A stretch of DNA of 18,262 nucleotides from Candidatus Woesearchaeota archaeon (GCA_019323525.1 JAHWHD010000004.1:1-18262); one strand, 5' to 3'; shown: positions 8,444-16,374, counted from the stretch's first letter. The notes: generated by a model not told the origin, from the letters alone. Numbers and translations: made by a program.

Positions 8444-9250
8444 ATGCGAAAAAAAATGTTAATCGGGCTTGCTGCAATCGCTTGTTTTAGCGGGTGCAGT
8501 CACGATGACCCAGTTTTTTTTCCCAGCACAAACCCCATACTATCTGTTTCACCCATACAGATTGAAGATATAAGGGGTACAAAAACTATTAGTTGGACAG
8601 CTCCTTGGCAAGAACCGCACCATATTGAACTTTATCTTCATAATGTCTCAGGTTACTCAAAGTTGCTTGGCGGATTTCCATCTGCGCAAAAGCAGTACGA
8701 ATTCGACAGTTCAAAACATCCTGATGGCTTAGACTATTACATGAGATTAGCACTTATTAAGGATGGAGATGCAAGTCCAACATATGAACGCACTTCTTCA
8801 AAGTTCATCATTGATAATTCATTACAATCAACATCATACAGCTCTATGCTATCGATAATAACCAATTACGAGATCTATCCAAGCAGAAAATTCTCTTCAG
8901 AGACAGCAGGAGAAAAACCACTGAATTTGCTTCCTAATGCCAAGTATACTAACCCTTTAGCAAACCCCACTCAAGTAGCTGAAGGATTCCTTAAATTCAA
9001 CATTCCATCATCTCACTTACAAATATGGGGAGGAACCCCCCCTTATAGTCAATTAGAACTGGATTCGATCAAGAACGACCCCTACCTAAGAAAAGCATTC
9101 CCAGTGATGAACTTCACACCAGAACCAGGCTCAAATGTCCATCTTCATTTTGACAGCTATGTTAATTCTGTAATGCAATCCAACCCTTTTAAAGGAATGC
9201 GGCCTTCTAAGTTCAAATTAGAATATATAGTGAGCCATATGGGCTTTTAA
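8444..9250 (+). CDS. Predicted lipoprotein of the Rhs operon
   Basis: The 268-aa protein has a short basic N-terminus, a hydrophobic segment and FSGC at 15-18, a plausible lipobox with Cys18 as the lipidated residue. Residues about 30-130 read like a fibronectin type III-type beta sandwich (ISWTAPWQEP near 49-58, then YYMRLALI). The remainder is not recognised. The ATG at 8444 begins 1 nt after the stop of the giant gene and has GAGGAT 7 nt upstream as a Shine-Dalgarno sequence, so it belongs to the same transcript. By position it could tether or chaperone the Rhs-type proteins at the cell surface, but no sequence feature shows this. Its end at 9250 is followed by the promoter of the S-layer-like gene. 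Confidence 0.8.
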   Translation: MRKKMLIGLAAIACFSGCSHDDPVFFPSTNPILSVSPIQIEDIRGTKTISWTAPWQEPHHIELYLHNVSGYSKLLGGFPSAQKQYEFDSSKHPDGLDYYMRLALIKDGDASPTYERTSSKFIIDNSLQSTSYSSMLSIITNYEIYPSRKFSSETAGEKPLNLLPNAKYTNPLANPTQVAEGFLKFNIPSSHLQIWGGTPPYSQLELDSIKNDPYLRKAFPVMNFTPEPGSNVHLHFDSYVNSVMQSNPFKGMRPSKFKLEYIVSHMGF

Positions 9251-9286
9251 CTAAATTCTGCCAAATATATACTCAAATACCATAAT

Positions 9287-9298
9287 CTTTATAAATGG
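9287..9298 (+). promoter_or_regulatory. TATA box of the S-layer-like gene
   Basis: CTTTATAAATGG is a near-consensus archaeal TATA box. With the usual 26-27 nt spacing, transcription would start near 9318. This gives a leader of about 40 nt, unlike the leaderless neighbours. The leader contains a perfect 10-bp palindrome, CAACATGTTG, at 9341-9350. Confidence 0.65.
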
Positions 9299-9349
9299 TT
9301 GTCATTACTAAGGGATAATAACTAATCAGTTATAATCAATCAACATGTT

Positions 9350-9357
9350 GAGGGTGG
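9350..9357 (+). promoter_or_regulatory. Shine-Dalgarno of the S-layer-like gene
   Basis: GAGGGTGG lies 1 nt before the first ATG (9359) and 4 nt before a second in-frame ATG (9362). The spacing favours the second ATG slightly. A leader plus Shine-Dalgarno is expected for an abundantly made surface protein. Confidence 0.5.
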
Positions 9358-9358
9358 T

Positions 9359-11839
9359 ATGATGAAAAAAATATGTTTACTAAGTATGGTATTAGTACTA
9401 GTTCTAGCCCTTGGTGTTAGCGCTACTACTAATATGATAGGTAATTTGTCAATCACCAATGAAACCACTTCTCTGAAAGGTAATGTGAGCGATTCGCTTA
9501 CAGGCAATTTCAGTGTAAGCAACATTGGTACGACAAACTTCAGCAAGGTAAACCTTGCAAGTACAAAGTTCGAGAGTAACAGCGGAAAGTATAATATTAG
9601 TGCTGCAAGCTTCTCTCCTAACAACGTCTATAATGACCTAAATGTTGGACAGAGTGCAGACTTCCAGTTCACTATAAACATACCTGCAAACGCATATGCA
9701 GATACTTATACAGGGACTATTTCAGCTACTGACGATACAGGAAACAACAAGGACAATTTCACAGTAAGTCTAGAGGTAGAAGAGACAGAAGCTATGACTG
9801 CTACACTTCCTGCTATCACTAGTGTTGTCCCAGGCGAACAGGCGACCACTAAACTCACTTTAGAGAACACTGGAAATACAGACCTTGCGATCTCAATAGT
9901 CAAAGACGATGCTAAAGGTTCAACTAGCGATATCGCAAAGAGCAATATCGGTATTGAGTCAATCTCAAGTGTTGCATACTCAAAGACCGAAGAGGTAGAG
10001 ATCACTGTTGATGTTCCTGCTGACCAGGCAAAAGGCACTTACAGGGCTAACATCACAGTTAATTATGGCAGCAAGACACTTAGCAAGTTCCTTGACATCA
10101 CAGTTGTTGAGAAATTAGAGACAGCTACTGTTACTAGCAACCCGTCAGTAACTTGGGCACGCGGCCTTTCAACATCAGAAACAGTAAAAGTGACTGTCGA
10201 GAACACTGGTAATGTCGACCTGTCAGGTGTCAGCGTTTATCTTAAAGAGAACCTTGCATCTGGCTCAAACACGATTGACAAGACAAACGTAGAAGTTATA
10301 AGTTCACCTTTCAACCTTGCAAAGGGTGCGAAAAAGGATGTGACACTTAAACTTACAGGAGTTGCTTCAGACCAGGCGCTAGGCACATACACATCAGCAC
10401 TTATGGTTGATTTCGCTGGCAAGAACATCTCAACAACATACAGCGTAGTTATAAGAGAACCTGCAAGAAAACTTGACGTTCCTAGCTCAGTTGAACTTGG
10501 CGGCTCTGACCAGAGAAAACAGCAGACTTTCACAAAGACATTCAATGTAACAAACTCAGGCGACTATTCATTGACAAATGTAAAGTTCTCAAGCACTGCA
10601 GCTGCTTCATACCTAGTAAAGTTCTCTGAAGACGGAACAAACTACTATGATAATCTTAGTGTTTCCTCAATATCAAAGGCAGACCAAAAAACCATCTATG
10701 TCCAGGCATTTGCCCCTGAGACAATGGATTCAGGCACTGTAGATATTGGCGACATAGTTGTTACAGGAGACGAAGGCATTAGTGCAAGCATCAGCTCATT
10801 CAAGATAACTACAAAAACATTCCTAAAGATAACTGACGGAACGATTTACATAGACGGAGACGATGAAGGCCTTAGCAATGGAGATGTTATCGACGATATC
10901 AGGCCAGGTTCAAAGATCAAGATAGAATTCGAGATAACGAATATGTTCAGCGAAGACCTTGACGAAGAGAAAGACATGGACATTGACAATATCGAAGTCA
11001 CTGTTGAAAGCAAAGACGAGATTGGTGATGATGAAATCGATGAAACATCTGAAGAGCTTGAACTCAAGCCAGAAGACGACGATACTGTTACCGTAGAGTT
11101 CACTATTGATGAAGAAGCTGACGAAGACACGTACGAGTTCACTGCAAAGGTTGTCGGAGAGGACAAGGAAAATGCAGACCATGAAGATGTCTGGACTTTC
11201 AGCCTGAAAGTGGAGAAAGAAGACGACATGGTAGATATTTACAGGCTAGAGCTGTCAGACGACACGCTTACCTGTGCGCGCGACACTATCCTGTCAGTAA
11301 GTATCAGGAACCTTGGCCAGGACGACGAAGACGAGGCTCGCCTAAAGATCACAAGCACTGAACTTGACATAGCGATTGATAACAGGGATATCGAGCTCAG
11401 CAACGACGTTGGAGACGATGATAACGAGTACGACTTCACACTACCTATCGAGCTTGACGACGATGTCAAAAAAGGAACTTACAAAATAATCGTAGAATCA
11501 TTCTATGAAGACACCAAACGTTCAGAGACTGAAGAGATATTCCTGACAGTTGACGAGTGCACTAGCTCATCCAGCTCAAGTGCAAGCTCAGGAAGCTCCT
11601 CAACAAGCGACCAGACTGGTTCAATGGTTATCCAGACACCTACACAGTCAGGCTCAACAACAACTTCACAGACAACAACACCTACAGCAGCTCCTCCAGT
11701 AACTGTTACAGAGACCACAGCAGCAAGCTTCAGAAACTCTAGTTCATATACCATACTATTGGTAGCAGCCCTTGTCGTAGTAGTAGCAGCAATAATCATG
11801 CTAGTGATGAAAGGGTTCCCGCCAAAGTACAGGTATTGA
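9359..11839 (+). CDS. Putative S-layer protein, DPANN type
   Basis: The 826-aa protein has a signal peptide (about 1-23), then several COG1361/NEW3-like beta-sandwich units. Each opens with a phrase such as VTVENTGNVDLSG or LTLENTGNTDLAI, roughly at 30-140, 142-235, 245-355 and 370-490. A strongly acidic region (about 497-735) is rich in DD, DE and ED. A Ser/Thr-rich stalk (about 735-790) leads to one membrane helix (about 798-819) ending in a short basic tail, KGFPPKYRY. Type I anchoring with an outer beta-rich ectodomain matches proteins annotated as putative S-layer proteins in Woesearchaeota-like archaea (recognised from memory). The start could be 9362. The Ser/Thr stalk is a likely O-glycosylation zone (inference). 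It has its own promoter and terminator and is therefore independent of the Rhs operon. Confidence 0.85.
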   Translation: MMKKICLLSMVLVLVLALGVSATTNMIGNLSITNETTSLKGNVSDSLTGNFSVSNIGTTNFSKVNLASTKFESNSGKYNISAASFSPNNVYNDLNVGQSADFQFTINIPANAYADTYTGTISATDDTGNNKDNFTVSLEVEETEAMTATLPAITSVVPGEQATTKLTLENTGNTDLAISIVKDDAKGSTSDIAKSNIGIESISSVAYSKTEEVEITVDVPADQAKGTYRANITVNYGSKTLSKFLDITVVEKLETATVTSNPSVTWARGLSTSETVKVTVENTGNVDLSGVSVYLKENLASGSNTIDKTNVEVISSPFNLAKGAKKDVTLKLTGVASDQALGTYTSALMVDFAGKNISTTYSVVIREPARKLDVPSSVELGGSDQRKQQTFTKTFNVTNSGDYSLTNVKFSSTAAASYLVKFSEDGTNYYDNLSVSSISKADQKTIYVQAFAPETMDSGTVDIGDIVVTGDEGISASISSFKITTKTFLKITDGTIYIDGDDEGLSNGDVIDDIRPGSKIKIEFEITNMFSEDLDEEKDMDIDNIEVTVESKDEIGDDEIDETSEELELKPEDDDTVTVEFTIDEEADEDTYEFTAKVVGEDKENADHEDVWTFSLKVEKEDDMVDIYRLELSDDTLTCARDTILSVSIRNLGQDDEDEARLKITSTELDIAIDNRDIELSNDVGDDDNEYDFTLPIELDDDVKKGTYKIIVESFYEDTKRSETEEIFLTVDECTSSSSSSASSGSSSTSDQTGSMVIQTPTQSGSTTTSQTTTPTAAPPVTVTETTAASFRNSSSYTILLVAALVVVVAAIIMLVMKGFPPKYRY

Positions 11840-11854
11840 TTTTTTTTATTTTTT
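11840..11854 (+). terminator. T-rich archaeal terminator after the S-layer-like gene
   Basis: T8-A-T6 follows the TGA stop directly. Archaeal RNA polymerase ends transcription at such T-runs without needing a hairpin. The 24-nt gap also separates this gene from the converging taw3. Confidence 0.7.
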
Positions 11855-11863
11855 AAAGTATTT

Positions 11864-12424
11864 TTATTGTTTAAAGAAGTGTTTTATTCTGTTTAACTTT
11901 TCAAAGTTTGTCAAGAGCTTAGAATTAGCCTCGTCTAACAGATGTGCAAGATAAACATCATCGACCAACAAATTTCCACCATTTAGCAGAGGAGCATCAA
12001 TCCTTTCAGAGCCTATAATCTCCACAATATACTTCTTGTTTGTTGCCTGTATACCTGTTCTCTTAAAACCGTTATTTCTTGCAAAATCAACAAGTTTCTG
12101 TGCATTCTCAAGAGAATCGCAGCATACATGAAGTATAGCAGCCTCCATCCTAAACCAAACATCCAAGTTAGAATTCCTTAACTCCTGCATCATGCAGTCA
12201 GTATTGGTGACAATCTCATGGCTCACGTACAACCACTCGCTTTCATCCTTTCTCCCTGATTTAGGCACCAGCTGTAGAACAATCCTTCCTGAACACGAAC
12301 TCGTGGTATAATAATGCGGATTTTCATTGATTGTGTTAACCAAATCGACAATATGACTATCAATAGAGCCTTTTCTAGACTTATCAACTTTACTTAAACT
12401 GACTTTTTTATTGTTTTGAAACAT
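11864..12424 (-). CDS. taw3: tRNA wybutosine-synthesizing protein 3 (Taw3)
   Basis: The 186-aa protein matches the TYW3/Taw3 family over its whole length. It shows VDKSRKGSID at 13-22, the signature TTSSCSGR at 40-47, EWLYVSH at 63-69, AAILHVCCDS at 95-104 and GFKRTGI at 119-125. Taw3 uses S-adenosylmethionine for the N4-methylation step in making wyosine derivatives at position 37 of tRNA-Phe, which helps keep the reading frame. It is cytoplasmic. The enzyme occurs in archaea and eukaryotes, so it is strong evidence for an archaeal genome. It starts 2 nt after the stop of the 156-aa gene and is probably transcribed from that gene's promoter. No other wybutosine gene lies in this window. Confidence 0.95.
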   Translation of the reverse strand: MFQNNKKVSLSKVDKSRKGSIDSHIVDLVNTINENPHYYTTSSCSGRIVLQLVPKSGRKDESEWLYVSHEIVTNTDCMMQELRNSNLDVWFRMEAAILHVCCDSLENAQKLVDFARNNGFKRTGIQATNKKYIVEIIGSERIDAPLLNGGNLLVDDVYLAHLLDEANSKLLTNFEKLNRIKHFFKQ

Positions 12425-12426
12425 GT

Positions 12427-12897
12427 TTAGTTCGCCACAAACCTCTGAAACCGGACCCTTAATAGATCAAAATAATTTTGAAAATACTCTTCTGCTTCAT
12501 CGCAAGGCAACTTTAACGCAGTCACGCTCTTTCCAACAGGGATTAAGCTTCTAACTGCCATAACAGTCAACCCACATCTTTGAAGCAATAGACTATGCGC
12601 ATAATAAATCATTCCAGAGTCGGTTTGTATAGTACTTCTGTGACTTTCTGGCAGATGTTCATAAGGCAAGATCAGTGCAGGACTTATACCTAAGCGCCTA
12701 TAATTATGCATCACCTTGGCAAGAGCTCCTGGAGGGGTTATAGGGAATATCCTATAACTATTATCAAAATCAAGACTTTTTACTGGCTGCATTCTTTCAA
12801 AGTCAGCAAAAGTATAGGGCACATTGTTTTCAGGCAGATTACTATTATAGACCTGCCAACCCTTTCTCTCAACTGCTGTAACCACTCCCTCTAACAT
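12427..12897 (-). CDS. Protein of unknown function upstream of taw3
   Basis: The 156-aa protein has no signal peptide or membrane helix and is probably cytoplasmic. I do not recognise the family. The sequence has mixed alpha/beta character: FRIFPITPP-like strands (YRIFPITPP near 48-56), LGISPALILPYEH near 69-81, a GMIYYAHSLLLQRCGLTVMAVRSL segment near 95-118, and a helical C-terminus (EEYFQNYFDLLRVRFQRF) rich in aromatic residues. A minus-strand TATA-like box at 12919-12927 is about 26 nt from the ATG, supporting this start. Only 2 nt separate it from taw3, so the two are likely one operon. A tRNA- or translation-related role is possible by context alone. Confidence 0.75.
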   Translation of the reverse strand: MLEGVVTAVERKGWQVYNSNLPENNVPYTFADFERMQPVKSLDFDNSYRIFPITPPGALAKVMHNYRRLGISPALILPYEHLPESHRSTIQTDSGMIYYAHSLLLQRCGLTVMAVRSLIPVGKSVTALKLPCDEAEEYFQNYFDLLRVRFQRFVAN

Positions 12898-12918
12898 ACG
12901 ACTTAGAACTATAAATTG

Positions 12919-12927
12919 ATATAAAAA
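12919..12927 (-). promoter_or_regulatory. TATA box for the 156-aa gene and taw3
   Basis: On the minus strand this reads TTTTTATAT, centred about 26 nt before the ATG at 12897. That is the expected spacing for a leaderless archaeal transcript. Confidence 0.5.
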
Positions 12928-12930
12928 ACT

Positions 12931-13728
12931 TTACCCTATAAATTTCTTCATCCTGTTGACAAGGTCCTTGGCATCTCTCTTGTACTGGTCATACTGTTTT
13001 CCAGTTATCTCTTTAATCTGCCTGTGCATTATCATCTTAGATAGTTTGTAGAAATTACGCATTATATTTGCGTACTTTGCCTCGAGCAACTTTTTCTTGA
13101 CAAGCTTCTCCTCCATCATGTCAGCAACATGCATTGGCGACGGCGGCACCTCACCCATCCTCATAAGAGCTGCGTGGCAGGCATCAATCGCTGCCCAGTA
13201 GAGGTCTAAAGTACCTTGCATAACGTGCCATGACGAGTTAACCAGACTTCTTGGAGCCCTATCAAAATAGCTGTAGATAGATTCCAGCGTTGGCCTGATA
13301 CGCCCCTGCCTCAAAAGTTCCTGCAACGGAGCAAAGAACCCAGAATCAACAATTGGAACCCCATCCCTTAGTATGTTTATACCTACAGGATCTCCGTTCC
13401 TGATATACTCCCAGAACGCTGTGAACTTCATTGACACAACATGCAGCTTTTTACTTGTATCAACTATAGCTCTCTCAGTAACAATCCTATAAGTCTGTAC
13501 AACCTCTTCACTCAACTGTATACTAAGATCATCCAATATAAGAAGAACATCAATATCTCCCAGGTCACCTCTTGCACCTCTTGCAGAGCTTCCAAATAGT
13601 ATGATCCCCATTATATAGTCTCCGAACTCATCATACACCTTTTTAGAGAACGTTCTTACAAGCTGCAGATCTTCATGATTATACTTAGAAAAATTAGGGT
13701 TCTCCCTACGTTTGATATCAAATTTCAT
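12931..13728 (-). CDS. Nucleotidyltransferase-fold protein with helical C-terminal domain
   Basis: The 265-aa protein has a Pol-beta/MNT-type nucleotidyltransferase domain (about 20-135). Its signature is FGSSARGARGDLGDIDVLL at 45-63, with Gly46-Ser47 and the acidic pair Asp58/Asp60. The strand that usually carries the third acidic residue reads KLHVVSM, with His where Asp is common, so catalysis is uncertain. The C-terminal half (about 150-265) is helical and ends in a Lys/Arg-rich tail; it could be a HEPN-like four-helix bundle, but I see no clear R-x4-6-H motif. MNT-HEPN pairs are known toxin-antitoxin or nucleotide-modifying systems; a single fused chain of this kind may instead act on RNA. 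It diverges from the helix-turn-helix gene, with 107 nt between them. Confidence 0.85.
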   Translation of the reverse strand: MKFDIKRRENPNFSKYNHEDLQLVRTFSKKVYDEFGDYIMGIILFGSSARGARGDLGDIDVLLILDDLSIQLSEEVVQTYRIVTERAIVDTSKKLHVVSMKFTAFWEYIRNGDPVGINILRDGVPIVDSGFFAPLQELLRQGRIRPTLESIYSYFDRAPRSLVNSSWHVMQGTLDLYWAAIDACHAALMRMGEVPPSPMHVADMMEEKLVKKKLLEAKYANIMRNFYKLSKMIMHRQIKEITGKQYDQYKRDAKDLVNRMKKFIG

Positions 13729-13751
13729 TATTATAGAGTTATATAGAACAT

Positions 13752-13762
13752 GCTTTATAAGG
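13752..13762 (-). promoter_or_regulatory. TATA box for the nucleotidyltransferase gene
   Basis: The minus strand reads CCTTATAAAGC, centred about 29 nt before the ATG at 13728. This supports a leaderless transcript and this start codon. Confidence 0.55.
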
Positions 13763-13803
13763 TTTTATGAGTATTGCAGAGTGATAAAATATCCCATAAC
13801 AAC

Positions 13804-13812
13804 CTTTAAAAA
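13804..13812 (+). promoter_or_regulatory. TATA box for the tandem helix-turn-helix gene
   Basis: CTTTAAAAA is centred about 28 nt before the ATG at 13836, as expected for a leaderless archaeal mRNA. It lies about 45 nt from the opposing TATA box of the nucleotidyltransferase gene, so one bound regulator could affect both. Confidence 0.5.
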
Positions 13813-13835
13813 CAAATACGACAATAATTACCATA

Positions 13836-14474
13836 ATGCCTGAAAAAACCCTTGAAAAAACTGTAAAGGACAAGCTAAAACCTTTACTTGACGAAGCAGA
13901 GATCAAGGTTCTTGGATTCTCAATCGACAAGCTCAATGAAGATATTATTGATAAACTGGAAAAACCAGTGTTAAGGTTCAAGATAGACACCTCAATCCCT
14001 TTCAAGGAAGCAAAAAAGCTTTTCAAAAAGAAATTCTTTGAAGACCTGCTAAGAGCGCACCTTGGAAATATCTCAGAGGTAGCTAGAATCTCTGGCATGG
14101 ATAGACGCTCTGTTCATAGAGCCATAAAAGAGCTTGACATCAATATTGACAAGTACCGTTCTGAGATGATACGTCCTGACCAGTACAGGGTCGAGGTTGT
14201 TGATGAAGCTGTCAAGGATACTTTAGCAGATTTCACAAACATAATCAACCCAGAGAAACTTAACAACATCTACAAGGGCATCATGTCCAAAGAAGAGATC
14301 AAGAAGATCCCTCTCAGGGAACCCACCCTTGAGGATGCAGAGAAAGAGTTTGAAAAACAATACCTTGAACTCGCGTTGAAAGAAAACAATCATTCTATTA
14401 CAAAAACAGCCGAAAGGATTGGGTTAAGGTATGAAACATTGATTAGGAAGATGAAATCTCTTGAGGTAGTATAG
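13836..14474 (+). CDS. Regulator with two tandem NtrC/Fis-type helix-turn-helix units
   Basis: The 212-aa protein has a short N-terminal part (1-50, alpha/beta, unrecognised) and two similar units that align without gaps. Unit 1 is about 56-101 (FKEAKKLFKKKFFEDLL, GNISEVARISGMDRRSVHRAIKEL). Unit 2 is about 164-211 (LEDAEKEFEKQYLELAL, HSITKTAERIGLRYETLIRKMKSL). Each resembles the Fis-type DNA-binding end of bacterial NtrC-family activators. There is no receiver domain and no AAA+ sigma54-contacting domain, which makes sense in an archaeon. It probably binds DNA, perhaps as a pseudo-dimer within one chain. Its stop lies 32 nt inside the 3' end of the opposing 326-aa gene. Confidence 0.85.
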   Translation: MPEKTLEKTVKDKLKPLLDEAEIKVLGFSIDKLNEDIIDKLEKPVLRFKIDTSIPFKEAKKLFKKKFFEDLLRAHLGNISEVARISGMDRRSVHRAIKELDINIDKYRSEMIRPDQYRVEVVDEAVKDTLADFTNIINPEKLNNIYKGIMSKEEIKKIPLREPTLEDAEKEFEKQYLELALKENNHSITKTAERIGLRYETLIRKMKSLEVV

Positions 14475-15423
14475 TACCTAAATCAGTTATTGAAGCAGCA
14501 GCGACTAAAATATCAGAGTTCTCTCTTGTCTTTGAATCCAGCAGATACTTTACAGCAAAAGCATAACCCTTAAGTGCCTGAAGATAAGGATTTTTTCCTT
14601 CAATTGACCTCCTCTCAAGAGCACGCACAGTGTCTCCTATGAAAGTTGCACTCTCATTAATGTCTTTCCCATACTTCTCGATAGCACATTCAAAAGCCTG
14701 TTCATCAAATGTAGAAACCTTTTCAAAATAAGCGAGTACAAAATGCTGGATATGTTTGTTCAATAATCCATAGAGATTCTTGAACGCGTCCCTTATTCCA
14801 GTCTGCATTCTTCCAGGATTCTCAAAAAGTTTTTTTGGATATTGGACCTCTCTCGCATACTGGATTGATGCATCAGCCATTTCCTTTGACAGTATCGACG
14901 CAGTATTGAAATAATTGGTATTATACTTGACACACATCACCCTGAACCCGTCATAGATCCTTGCCCTGTCAAGAAAAACCTGCTTTGGATTAGATTTTTC
15001 AGGCGTAAACCTTTCAACCTTGTCTATCAAAAGATGAGCAAAGTGCGCTTCATCCTCTCTTCTATCCTCTTCACCAACTGCTGTGAACAGCTCATAGAGG
15101 TTATGTTTTGCAAGCTCTTCAAGCAATGCCTTTTTTTCATCTGGAGGCGCAGTTGTCCGTATCCTTGCCATCTCATCATAAGCTTCAGAAGACGCAAACG
15201 TCTCAAACTCCCGCTTTAGAGAATCAGGAAGCTCGTAATTTGCAACTATCTTGCAAAGTGTCCTGACAGCAGTCCTTCCTGGATGTATTCCCTGTCCAAA
15301 ACTGGTTGCAGTGACTTTAGAATCAGGATCAGTATGTCTAATACTCCTAGTAGTAGGCTGACCATTCTCAAAAACCTTAGTAAGTCTCTCCCATGCCTTA
15401 GTAATCCTGTCACCAATCCCCAT
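14443..15423 (-). CDS. Helical cytoplasmic protein of unknown function (326 aa)
   Basis: I do not recognise this protein. It has no signal peptide or membrane helix. The first 60 residues are polar and probably loose (GIGDRITKAWERL, then a Thr/Ser-rich stretch); the rest looks all-helical with many Glu, Lys and Ala. A TATA-like box at 15445-15452 sits about 26 nt before the ATG, supporting this start. The 3' end overlaps the converging helix-turn-helix gene by 32 nt. The upstream minus-strand gene (300 aa) is of similar size and helical character, and short stretches look alike (ALKGYAFAVKYL here, ALKHIAKGFKALY there), so the two may be distant paralogues; this is weak evidence. Confidence 0.7.
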   Translation of the reverse strand: MGIGDRITKAWERLTKVFENGQPTTRSIRHTDPDSKVTATSFGQGIHPGRTAVRTLCKIVANYELPDSLKREFETFASSEAYDEMARIRTTAPPDEKKALLEELAKHNLYELFTAVGEEDRREDEAHFAHLLIDKVERFTPEKSNPKQVFLDRARIYDGFRVMCVKYNTNYFNTASILSKEMADASIQYAREVQYPKKLFENPGRMQTGIRDAFKNLYGLLNKHIQHFVLAYFEKVSTFDEQAFECAIEKYGKDINESATFIGDTVRALERRSIEGKNPYLQALKGYAFAVKYLLDSKTRENSDILVAAASITDLGTILPQEISSS

Positions 15424-15444
15424 AAATATGTCTTAAGTAGGGAT

Positions 15445-15452
15445 TATATAAA
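15445..15452 (-). promoter_or_regulatory. TATA box for the 326-aa gene
   Basis: The minus strand reads TTTATATA inside a longer A/T block, centred about 26 nt before the ATG at 15423. The 48-nt gap to the 300-aa gene holds nothing else visible. Confidence 0.5.
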
Positions 15453-15471
15453 AAAATTTCTATAAGAATAA

Positions 15472-16374
15472 CTAATCTCTTGATAAATAAACTTGATGGA
15501 AATATGCAAGAGTATCTACAAGATCTCTTTCTACTTCAGGATCATAATTTGCAGAAATTGAATAAAGTGCTTTAAATCCTTTTGCGATATGCTTTAGAGC
15601 ACTTGCAACAGGCTGAACGTCCTTATACTCTCCCTTAAATCGCTCTTGTAATTCTGTTACTTTTTTGATAACTGAATCACAGCGGTTTGCCCTACGTTTT
15701 GCTTCTGCTATGTCTTTTACAACTTTACCAGATTTCCAATTATGTCCAAAAGATAACATGCCAGTATATTCTGTTTCAAATTCATGGTCTACCCACAAAA
15801 ATTGCCATAGCGCACTTCCCTGTCCCTTTCTAAGTTTCAGATATTCAAACGCAAGCGATCCTTCGAGTAAAGCCTCTGCAACCGCCCTTCCATGATTATG
15901 ACAATTCTGAATAAGCCCTTTATAGGCAAGCACCCTTCTTATACCATGATCTTGGGTATCTCCTTGAATACCCGCCTCAACAGCCAGATAAGCTTTGTCT
16001 GCATAAACCTTCTGTTCTTCTACACTGAAAGCCGGCTTTGCGATTCTTCTGCTTGAATCAATAAGAGTTTCTAGAGCAAAATGAGGTTGAAGATGAGTAA
16101 GTATCCTATCTGGACCTGTAAGACCTTTTTTTCTCAAATCTCTAAGTTCTTTCTTCATTCTAAGCAAATAGTCTAGACTAGAGACTCCTTCATCTTCAGA
16201 CTTCTGTGAAATTAAACTAACATACGCAGGAAATCTTTTGGTTAGTTCTTCATTGTTACCAAAAGCATGGACCACCACTCTAAGCGGTTCTTCAAGAACA
16301 ACAAGACCGCTAGGTTTAGTAATATCGATAGGGATATTCCATCTTTCCCAATTTACTGAACTAAGTCCATCCAT
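15472..16374 (-). CDS. Helical cytoplasmic protein of unknown function (300 aa)
   Basis: I do not recognise the family. It has no signal peptide or membrane helix and appears all-helical after a short alpha/beta start (residues about 14-40, WNIPIDITKPSGLVVLEEPL). The middle (about 140-185) is His-rich around NCHNHGRAVAEALLEGS, and a Trp-rich patch (ALWQFLWVDHEFETEYTG) follows. Such His and acidic residues could bind metal, but no known motif is seen. The ATG at 16374 has a consensus TATA box about 26 nt upstream, giving a leaderless mRNA. The end lies 48 nt before the next gene on the same strand, which has its own TATA box. It may be a distant paralogue of that 326-aa protein. Confidence 0.7.
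   Translation of the reverse strand: MDGLSSVNWERWNIPIDITKPSGLVVLEEPLRVVVHAFGNNEELTKRFPAYVSLISQKSEDEGVSSLDYLLRMKKELRDLRKKGLTGPDRILTHLQPHFALETLIDSSRRIAKPAFSVEEQKVYADKAYLAVEAGIQGDTQDHGIRRVLAYKGLIQNCHNHGRAVAEALLEGSLAFEYLKLRKGQGSALWQFLWVDHEFETEYTGMLSFGHNWKSGKVVKDIAEAKRRANRCDSVIKKVTELQERFKGEYKDVQPVASALKHIAKGFKALYSISANYDPEVERDLVDTLAYFHQVYLSRD

Noticed and set aside
10846..11229. Ser-rich minus-strand open frame opposite the acidic part of the S-layer-like gene
   Set aside because: Asp/Glu codons read backwards give Ser-rich frames; there is no promoter and no recognisable domain.
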